DNA from: a virus
Length of the DNA stretch: 29,484 nucleotides
Strand: one strand, 5' to 3'
IMG/VR virus record: IMGVR_UViG_3300033143_001136
Location: 1-29,484 of that record
In this document: piece by piece, positions 1 to 5,208 of the stretch
Numbering within the stretch: the first letter of the stretch is position 1
How the letters are laid out: each line of letters begins with the position of its first letter
Translations under genes and position numbers: made by a program
The notes under the pieces: model-generated
Databases searched by the model: none
What the model was told of the DNA's origin: nothing
Seen by the model: only the letters and a program-made list of their open reading frames with translations

Positions 1-1
1 A

Positions 2-193
2 AGTCAACTAGCTGGTGAAGATTCAGGAGCAACTACAGGTGGTGATGAAGCCGCAGCGGCTGAAGAAACTGGAGCCGCAGAAGCAATGCGTAATGAATTT
101 ATAGAAGGAGCTGGTGATATATCTGGTAACGCTATTGGCAAGAATAGAGGAACTTTGCCAACAGCTACGGATCTTGTAAACCCAGAAGGTTAA
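2..193 (+). CDS. C-terminal fragment of an unidentified phage protein
   Basis: An open frame enters from the left edge (first complete codon at base 2) and stops with TAA at 191-193, giving 63 residues. The visible part is rich in Ala, Glu and Gly (GATTGGDEAAAAEETGAAEA), then continues with a Gly/Asn-rich stretch and ends in LPTATDLVNPEG. No catalytic motif is visible. The Ala/Glu run looks like a flexible or helical tail rather than an enzyme core. It is followed by a 78-base gap and then the A-rich leader of the next gene. The product may be another virion protein, but that rests only on neighbourhood. Confidence 0.6.
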   Translation, partial: SQLAGEDSGATTGGDEAAAAEETGAAEAMRNEFIEGAGDISGNAIGKNRGTLPTATDLVNPEG

Positions 194-250
194 TAAAATA
201 ACAGTAGAGATCTGTAATAAAACTCACATAAAACAATAACATAAACATTA

Positions 251-271
251 ACAAAAACAAAAACAAAAATT
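251..271 (+). promoter_or_regulatory. A-rich translation leader with tandem ACAAAA repeats
   Basis: Three perfect tandem copies of ACAAAA occupy 251-268 and end three bases before the ATG at 272. The gap 194-271 holds no Shine-Dalgarno-like sequence and no convincing terminator. Unstructured A-rich leaders are a known substitute for Shine-Dalgarno pairing in Bacteroidota, and the following gene looks like an abundant structural protein. I infer that this is a strong initiation leader. Confidence 0.5.
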
Positions 272-751
272 ATGGCGAAATTTATTAAATTTAACATCGC
301 AAACAATGCTACTTTAGCAAGCGGTACAGGATCAAGATCAGTATTATTAGATGTTGACAAAATTGAAAGCATATCAGATGCAGTATCTGGTGGTGGTGCT
401 TACAGTGTAGTTATTACATTAAGTGAATACGTAGGATTAGAAGCAGGACATGCTGATGGCGCTACAGTACCAGCTGGAACAGTAGGTGGAAGAATACTTA
501 CTTTACTTGTAGGTACTAGCACTATTTCAGATCCAGCAAATACACAAGGAACAGGAGCAGTTGCTATCGTTAATCCTTCTGCGATAACTGTAGCAGGTAA
601 CATGCCTTCTCAAGTAATTAATAGAGCTCTTACTGCTAACCCAGGTGGAGTATCTTCTACTTGTCAATTAGGTAAAGATGGAGCTGGATTATTAGCTGAC
701 GATCAAATGTACTGGAACCAAGCAACATTCTCATCTTTAGCTTCTCTATAA
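272..751 (+). CDS. Putative small structural (head decoration or fibre-like) protein
   Basis: The 159-residue protein begins MAKFIKFNIANN and is dominated by alternating Val/Ile/Thr/Ser/Gly segments (for example SVVITLSEYVG and RILTLLVGTS). This suggests an all-beta fold with no membrane helix or catalytic motif. One Cys lies near residue 131. The start is set by the A-rich repeat leader just upstream. Codons such as AAC, ATC and GAC are used more often than in the neighbouring basic-protein genes, a trend also seen in the capsid gene, which hints at high expression. Short beta-rich proteins of this type are common beside internal virion genes of uncultured marine phages. The exact role, decoration or tail-associated, is not determined. 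Confidence 0.5.
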   Translation: MAKFIKFNIANNATLASGTGSRSVLLDVDKIESISDAVSGGGAYSVVITLSEYVGLEAGHADGATVPAGTVGGRILTLLVGTSTISDPANTQGTGAVAIVNPSAITVAGNMPSQVINRALTANPGGVSSTCQLGKDGAGLLADDQMYWNQATFSSLASL

Positions 752-758
752 TACATAG

Positions 759-914
759 ATGAAGTCTAGGGGATTAGGCGACGATGTTGCTAAGTTTACA
801 AAAAGAACAGGAATTAAGTCCGTTGTAGATAGAATATCTAGCGGACTTAACGTCCCCTGTGGTTGTGATAAAAGACAAACAACATTAAATAAAATGTTTC
901 CTTATAAAAATTAA
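759..914 (+). CDS. 51-residue conserved CGC-motif phage peptide
   Basis: A short frame runs from ATG at 759 to TAA at 912-914, filling the space between its neighbours (7-base gap before, 1 base after). The product starts MKSRGLGDDVAKFTKRTGIK and carries a CGC pair (C34, C36) followed by DKRQTTLNKMFPYKN. This layout (GLGD, a TGIK segment, CGC, R, LN-x-MFPYK) matches a small family I recall from Bacteroidota and marine phages; its function is unknown. Two closely spaced Cys residues could bind metal in a dimer or form a disulfide, which is inference. The tight packing and family-like pattern make it a real gene despite its size. Confidence 0.7.
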   Translation: MKSRGLGDDVAKFTKRTGIKSVVDRISSGLNVPCGCDKRQTTLNKMFPYKN

Positions 915-915
915 T

Positions 916-1245
916 ATGGCGTTTAAAATGAATTCACCATTTCCTTTGTTTAGCACTCCTGTGTATGAAAGAGAATTACCAGAAGGTATCTTGGGGAAGG
1001 GTAATAAAAACGGTACAATATTAATTTCAGAAGACATAACTAAAGATCCAGAGCAAACTAAAAGTATAATTGATCATGAAGAAGTTCATATAGATCAAAT
1101 AAAAAGAGGTGATTTGGATTATGACGATAAAAACGTTTACTGGAAAGGAAAAACATATTCTCGTTCAACAATGAAAGAGGGTAATCCTAATTTACCATGG
1201 GAAAAAGAAGCATATAGTAAAACAGATAACTACGAAAAATATTAA
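916..1245 (+). CDS. Small HExxH protein, putative zinc metallopeptidase-like
   Basis: The 109-residue protein contains a zincin signature HEEVH at residues 54-58, preceded by a hydrophobic pair (SIIDHEEVHIDQ). A downstream LPWEKEAY segment (residues 93-100) offers Glu96 or Glu98 as a possible third zinc ligand. The first residues (MAFKMNSPFP) resemble the short Phe/Lys/Ser-Pro starts of small basic proteins in this phage group. No signal peptide or transmembrane segment is seen. It sits between the CGC peptide and the basic proteins. Possible roles are processing of a virion protein or cell-wall-related action; neither is shown. The motif is directly visible; peptidase activity is inferred from the motif alone. 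Confidence 0.6.
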   Translation: MAFKMNSPFPLFSTPVYERELPEGILGKGNKNGTILISEDITKDPEQTKSIIDHEEVHIDQIKRGDLDYDDKNVYWKGKTYSRSTMKEGNPNLPWEKEAYSKTDNYEKY

Positions 1246-1250
1246 AAAAA

Positions 1251-2096
1251 ATGGCATATAATCAAAAATTTGGACCAAACAGAAAAGGTTCAAAACACGG
1301 AAAAGACATGATCTCAAGAATCATGAGTGGACAAGACACCGCAATGTCTCCACTAAGTAATTCTGTTCAATACCTGAAAGGAATGTCAGGTGCCATGAAC
1401 GGACAAAAAGGTATGGATGGGTATTCATATGGGGTGCCTGCAGAAAAACTAAGTAGCATACAAGGTTCAGAAGGTATGTCTAGAAAAACTAAAGGTCAAG
1501 CTGCATTAGATAACATAGGTGGTGGAATGTCAAGACACACGTCTGAACATTCTACTGAAGAGTATATGGATAGAAAAGATGCTGCAATTAAAAAGTCTAA
1601 AGCTGATAAAGGCATTTCAAGACATAAAGCTGGGCATCAAGGATATAACGACAAGCTTGATGAGTCTTTAGCTAAAGACGGTAAAGAATCTACTAAGAAA
1701 CAATCTATGAAAGATCGTAGAGATGAGTCTAAAGGTATGAAAAAAGGTGAAGGAAAAAGAGCTTATTCATCTGATCCGGATATGGATATTAGCCAAGGAG
1801 CAAAACGAAAAAAACGTGTGGCTAGACCTCCTTCGCGCCCCAAAGCCAAAGCCAAAGGAAAAAGTAAGTTTCCACCAGGAATAAATCCAAACGCTAAAAA
1901 GAAGGACAAAGGACAAAAACAGTTTGAAGGTAAAACGGTTTCAAAAAAAAAATACGATAAAAGACAAGACAGAGCTAAGGAGTTAGACAAAAAATCTTTT
2001 GATAAAGATAAAAAAGGTGGTGACGGATCTAAACTTAGAACGCGAGCTGGTAGAGTTAGAACAAGAGCCGGTAGTGTTAACAACGTGAAAAAATAA
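1251..2096 (+). CDS. Lys/Arg-rich low-complexity protein, paralogue-like N-terminus
   Basis: The 281-residue, strongly basic protein begins MAYNQKFGPNR, almost the same as the next gene's start. It carries a Ser-Pro-Leu motif near residue 33 (AMSPLSNS). The short motif (M/I)SR(H/K) recurs around residues 76, 93 and 122. The second half is almost entirely charged, with a basic Pro-rich stretch (RVARPPSRPKAKAKGK) and a repeated RTRAG near the end. No enzyme motif or membrane segment is visible, and most of it is probably disordered. Such a protein could bind DNA or RNA or be packaged in the head. These roles are inferred from composition and location among virion genes only. Confidence 0.55.
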   Translation: MAYNQKFGPNRKGSKHGKDMISRIMSGQDTAMSPLSNSVQYLKGMSGAMNGQKGMDGYSYGVPAEKLSSIQGSEGMSRKTKGQAALDNIGGGMSRHTSEHSTEEYMDRKDAAIKKSKADKGISRHKAGHQGYNDKLDESLAKDGKESTKKQSMKDRRDESKGMKKGEGKRAYSSDPDMDISQGAKRKKRVARPPSRPKAKAKGKSKFPPGINPNAKKKDKGQKQFEGKTVSKKKYDKRQDRAKELDKKSFDKDKKGGDGSKLRTRAGRVRTRAGSVNNVKK

Positions 2097-2107
2097 ATAA
2101 TAAAATT

Positions 2108-2848
2108 ATGGCTTATAAACAAAACTTTGGCCCTTCTAGGATGTCGGGCTATAAAAAGACAGAGCAAGTTGCTAGTAAATCTTCTTTGTTTAGACTAGGT
2201 TCTTCGCCTTTAAATCATGACATGGATTTTGATCATGAACATGAAGAAGGTAAAGACAGATATACTAGGCAAGTACCTGTTAAACCAGGAACTAAAAGAC
2301 AAAAAGGTAGTAGCAGAAGAAAATTATCAAAAGAAATGGCTAATTTTGCTAACACTAGAGACGCTGACGGAGAAGCTGTAAACACTCAAGGTTATATGAG
2401 AGGTGGTAGTGGTAGTAAAGTTAAAGTAGGTGGAAAAAATTTACTTGAAGTAAAAACAGGTACGCGAGGAGGTGGAGGCGCTCAAGGTACCTCTTATACT
2501 GATAAAAAATATGATGATGTAAATTGGAGAGATATTAACAAGCAAATAAAAAAGACTGGTTCAGCTAGTGTGGTTGATGGTAAAGTATCTAGTGGAACTA
2601 CTCAAACTAAAACTGCTTATGGTTTTGTGTCGAGAGATAATAGAAAGAAAGAAGTTGCAGCTCAAAAAGCTAAAAGAGCAGAAGATCTTAAAAATAAAAA
2701 AGCTACTAGACAAAAGACTAAAGACGAGATGCAGCAAAAGCTGAAAACGAAGAGAGATGCAGCACAAGCTAAAAGAGATCAATCTGTTGCAGAACTTGTC
2801 AAAAGAAGAAAAGAACAAGCCGCTAATAGAAACAAAAATAAAAAATAA
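2108..2848 (+). CDS. Basic protein with MAYxQxFGPxR N-terminus and C-terminal coiled coil
   Basis: This 246-residue protein starts MAYKQNFGPSR, matching the upstream gene's first eleven residues at eight positions. It then has SSPLNHD (residues 32-38), comparable to SPL motifs in both neighbours. The middle is Gly/Ser/Lys-rich. Residues 178-246 are a continuous run of Lys, Arg, Glu, Ala and Gln, likely a long basic helix or coiled coil. The rest of the sequence diverges from its neighbour, so only the N-terminal tag seems shared. The start is preceded by AATAAAATT-ATG with no Shine-Dalgarno. Function unknown; a nucleic-acid-binding or head-internal role is a guess from charge. Confidence 0.55.
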   Translation: MAYKQNFGPSRMSGYKKTEQVASKSSLFRLGSSPLNHDMDFDHEHEEGKDRYTRQVPVKPGTKRQKGSSRRKLSKEMANFANTRDADGEAVNTQGYMRGGSGSKVKVGGKNLLEVKTGTRGGGGAQGTSYTDKKYDDVNWRDINKQIKKTGSASVVDGKVSSGTTQTKTAYGFVSRDNRKKEVAAQKAKRAEDLKNKKATRQKTKDEMQQKLKTKRDAAQAKRDQSVAELVKRRKEQAANRNKNKK

Positions 2849-2853
2849 ATATT

Positions 2854-3477
2854 ATGTTTAGAATGAGTATGGGATCTAAATCCCAAAAACAACACAGAAC
2901 TCCTTTTGGTGGTATTTCAAGAGTTATGAGTCCGCTTGACGCTGGTCCTTGTGGAACTCCAGGTAATCCTCCTTGTGATGTAGAAAGAGAAACTGGTAAG
3001 GAAACTTATAAGGGTACAAAAGACGGTGTGTCAGGAACATATACAAAAACAAGTTATCAAACTGACTTTGAGATTCCTGGAAAACCTGGTGGCAAAAAAC
3101 CTGGTAAGCCACCCAAGACTGGACCTAGAACACCTTTTAAAAATCCGAAAGTTCCTGGTCAAACTTATGAGGAATTTCAAGCAGCACCGTATGGATCTCC
3201 AGGAAAAACTGCTGAAAAATATAAGCCTAAAACCAAAACTTATGGTGAGAAAAAAAGATCAAATTTAACATTTGTTCCTGATAAAACTCCACCACCTAAG
3301 ACACCACCACCATCAACACCACCAAAACAAGAAAAGAAATTGCCTTCAATTAAGGTGTCAGGTAAAGGTAGAAAAAGTATAAAAATTGGAAAACCTGATT
3401 TATCTTCTGGACCTAGAACTAAAAGCGGTGGCAGTAAAAGAAGTGGTAACTCTTGTGGTTGTGCGGTAAACAATTAA
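2854..3477 (+). CDS. Pro/Lys-rich basic protein with SPLD motif and C-terminal CGC
   Basis: The 207-residue product has a Met/Ser-rich start, an RTPFGGISRVMSPLDAG segment (residues 15-31) and a second Cys pair in GPCGTPGNPPCD. Proline-rich tracts follow, including PPPKTPPPSTPPKQ near residue 145. The end is NSCGCAVNN, echoing the CGC motif of the 51-residue peptide upstream. It is highly basic, with no membrane helix or catalytic motif. It is the third in a row of basic, probably disordered proteins sharing an SPL element near the N-terminus. The leader AAATAAATATT-ATG matches that of the giant gene at 24408. Function unknown. Confidence 0.55.
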   Translation: MFRMSMGSKSQKQHRTPFGGISRVMSPLDAGPCGTPGNPPCDVERETGKETYKGTKDGVSGTYTKTSYQTDFEIPGKPGGKKPGKPPKTGPRTPFKNPKVPGQTYEEFQAAPYGSPGKTAEKYKPKTKTYGEKKRSNLTFVPDKTPPPKTPPPSTPPKQEKKLPSIKVSGKGRKSIKIGKPDLSSGPRTKSGGSKRSGNSCGCAVNN

Positions 3478-3484
3478 GTATATT

Positions 3485-3889
3485 ATGAAAAAAATTCTTG
3501 AACTAATAACAGGTAGCCTTATAAAAGATGTTGGTAAAGTTATAGACAACCTAACAACTTCTGACGAAGAGAGACTTTCTGCTAAACAGAAGCTTCAAGA
3601 GTTATTAGAACAAGCTGATAGAGATGCTCAAAGTCAAGTTACTGCTAGGTGGGAGTCAGACATGAAGTCTGATTCTAAGCTAGCTAAAAATATAAGACCT
3701 ATGGTTCTTGTATTTTTAACTGTCATCTTTGTTATATTAGCATTTTTTGATGGTAACATTGGTGAGTTTAGAATAGCAGAACAATACATACCGATATTTC
3801 AATCATTATTAATAACAGTTTATGGCGCTTATTTTGTAGGTCGAACCTGGGAAAAAGGTAAAAAAATAAGTAATAATAATAATAAGTAA
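3485..3889 (+). CDS. Holin (GTA_holin_3TM-like)
   Basis: The 134-residue protein has an amphipathic N-terminal segment, a charged helix, then two clear hydrophobic helices at about 72-89 (PMVLVFLTVIFVILAFFD) and 101-118, separated by a short loop, and an Asn/Lys tail. The arrangement LAKNIRPMVLVFLTV followed by LLITVYGAYFVGRTWEK is characteristic of the GTA_holin_3TM phage holin family as I know it. Holins form membrane lesions that let the lysin reach the cell wall and set lysis time. No recognisable endolysin lies beside it in this window; the HExxH protein at 916 is the only nearby hydrolase-like candidate. Confidence 0.8.
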   Translation: MKKILELITGSLIKDVGKVIDNLTTSDEERLSAKQKLQELLEQADRDAQSQVTARWESDMKSDSKLAKNIRPMVLVFLTVIFVILAFFDGNIGEFRIAEQYIPIFQSLLITVYGAYFVGRTWEKGKKISNNNNK

Positions 3890-3917
3890 AAACAATTAAT
3901 TAATTAAATCAAATCAA

Positions 3918-4169
3918 ATGGCAAAAAAAGTTAATAAAATTACAGAAGACGAACTTAAAAGTATAAAAGAAGCTAACGTAAAATACCAAGGCTTATTAAG
4001 CGAATTAGGTTTTAGAGAACTTCAAAAATCAAGTTTAATTGAGCTAGCTAAAAAAGAAGCTGACGGTATAGATGTTATCAAAAAAGAACTTGAATCTAAG
4101 TACGGGCAAGTTAATATAGATCTACAAAGCGGGGTTTATACTGAAATAGAAAAAGAAGATGCCAAGTAA
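3918..4169 (+). CDS. Conserved small phage protein, helical
   Basis: The 83-residue acidic/lysine-rich protein is predicted helical through most of its length (ITEDELKSIKEANVKYQGLL, then a second helix ending in ELESKYGQ). It closes with a short VNIDLQSGVYTEIEKEDA segment that reads as a beta hairpin. This shape recurs upstream of terminase genes in uncultured marine phages as I recall it, with no known function. It overlaps the next gene by 11 bases (4159-4169), so the two are probably translated together. The leader AATTAAATCAAATCAA-ATG contains no Shine-Dalgarno. Confidence 0.65.
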   Translation: MAKKVNKITEDELKSIKEANVKYQGLLSELGFRELQKSSLIELAKKEADGIDVIKKELESKYGQVNIDLQSGVYTEIEKEDAK

Positions 4170-4386
4170 TATTAGAAAAATTAGCATTGGTTCTGATTAT
4201 AAAAACGATGCTATGCATTATTCTGTAGGTCAGCAAGTCTATGGAGGTCACGAAATATCTCATATACTTTTTGAAGAATCTGACAACTCCTATAATATAC
4301 ATATAAAGAAAAACAACGAGGTATTGCCATGGAAAAAGTTTAATTCTAACATGGCAATATCAGTTGAATATGATTTAGAATATTAA
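4159..4386 (+). CDS. Conserved small phage protein of unknown function
   Basis: The 75-residue product (start MPSNIRKISIGSDYKNDAMH) has a central YSVGQQVYGGHEISHILFEE segment and a hydrophobic end (NMAISVEYDLEY). It looks like a small mixed alpha/beta domain with no catalytic signature. It overlaps the upstream gene by 11 bases and its stop TAA shares one base with the next ATG (TAATG at 4384-4388), so it sits in a tightly coupled run leading to the terminase genes. The pattern resembles a family I have seen next to terminases in marine phage contigs; its role there is not established. Confidence 0.65.
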   Translation: MPSNIRKISIGSDYKNDAMHYSVGQQVYGGHEISHILFEESDNSYNIHIKKNNEVLPWKKFNSNMAISVEYDLEY

Positions 4387-4991
4387 TGAGATCTGTATAT
4401 GATTTTATAGTAAAACCTTTAGGTAAAGAGTATTCTAACGATATAAAAATAGGTGGAATAAAACTTATATTAAACACTAAGATAGAAAGTTTTAAGTTTG
4501 TTAATAATTTAGCTGTTGTAGTTAAAACACCCATAGCTTACAATACACCAATTAAAACAGGTGATATTATAGTTATACACCACAATGTGTTTAGAACTTT
4601 TTACGATATAAGAGGTAATAAGAAAAAAAGTAGATCTTGGTTTAAAGAAGACTTATATTTCTGTTCTTTAGATCAAATATATTTATATAAAAACAAAGAT
4701 GATTTTAAGTCGATAAACAACAGATGTTTTATTAAGCCGTTAAAGTCAAAAAACAAGTTTAGTGTAAATAAAGAACAAAAGCTTATTGGTATATTAAAAA
4801 TAGGTAATAGTTCATTAGAAGCCGCGGGTGTGAGCGAGGGAGACATTGTAGGTTATACCCCTTATGGAGAGTATGATTTTATTATAAATGATGAAAGATT
4901 ATACTGTATGAAATCAAATGATATTGTAATTAAATATGGAAATAAAGAAAACCAAAAAGAATATAATCCAAGCTGGGCAAATAGCTGTTGA
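4386..4991 (+). CDS. Tandem GroES-like (Cpn10-fold) co-chaperonin candidate
   Basis: The 201-residue protein reads as two consecutive GroES-like units. Unit 1 (about 4-103) has FIVKPLGKE, a GG-hydrophobic element (IGGIKL, 22-27) where GroES has its mobile-loop GGIVL, TPIKTGDIIVIHH (53-66) like the GroES VGDKVLF strand, and YFCSLDQIYLYK like the closing DDILAV strand. Unit 2 (about 114-185) has CFIKPLK, AAGVSEGDIVGYTPYGEYDF and LYCMKSNDIVIKYG, the same order of strands, but no GG mobile-loop element. GroES-type proteins cap the chaperonin; T4 gp31 is a phage example needed for capsid folding. The assignment rests on motif order, not on a search. No chaperonin gene is in the window. Confidence 0.65.
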   Translation: MRSVYDFIVKPLGKEYSNDIKIGGIKLILNTKIESFKFVNNLAVVVKTPIAYNTPIKTGDIIVIHHNVFRTFYDIRGNKKKSRSWFKEDLYFCSLDQIYLYKNKDDFKSINNRCFIKPLKSKNKFSVNKEQKLIGILKIGNSSLEAAGVSEGDIVGYTPYGEYDFIINDERLYCMKSNDIVIKYGNKENQKEYNPSWANSC

Positions 4992-5208
4992 AGAGCTAAT
5001 AAAGGTTGCTAAAGAACCTATTGTAGACACTGCTGAAGATATATCTGCGGATAGATTAAAAAACGCAGCTGCAACAAAAAAACTAGCTATATTTGATGCT
5101 TTTGAAATTTTGCAAAAAATACAAGAAGAAGAGAATATTATAAATGAAAAACCAAAAGAAGTAAAAGAAAAAAGCTTTAAAGGTTTTGCAGAAAAAAGAT
5201 CTAAATAA
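4936..5208 (+). CDS. Probable terminase small subunit
   Basis: The 90-residue helical protein contains AGQIAVEELIKVAKEP and ISADRLKNAAATKKLAIFDA, then an acidic helix and a basic tail (EKSFKGFAEKRSK). The pattern SxDRLKNAAxxKKLAIFDAFEIL is one I associate with small genes directly upstream of large terminases in marine phages. Small terminases recognise the genome and load the large subunit. The gene overlaps the GroES-like gene by 56 bases and touches the large terminase by one base (TAATG at 5206-5210), indicating translational coupling. No clear helix-turn-helix can be singled out by eye, so the call leans on position and length. Confidence 0.6.
   Translation: MEIKKTKKNIIQAGQIAVEELIKVAKEPIVDTAEDISADRLKNAAATKKLAIFDAFEILQKIQEEENIINEKPKEVKEKSFKGFAEKRSK

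Noticed and set aside
194-271. Possible promoter or terminator in the longest intergenic gap
   Set aside because: Only a four-base ACAG/CTGT stem is present, no T run follows, and no Bacteroidota-type TAnnTTTG element is found. Only the A-rich leader is supported.
1763-2167. 134-codon minus-strand open frame opposite the basic proteins
   Set aside because: The Leu/Phe/Ser-rich product is a typical complement of Lys/Arg-rich coding sequence; it spans two + strand genes and their junction.
3026-3268. 80-codon + strand frame inside the Pro-rich gene
   Set aside because: Fully nested in the 207-residue gene, with no start context and no independent family resemblance.
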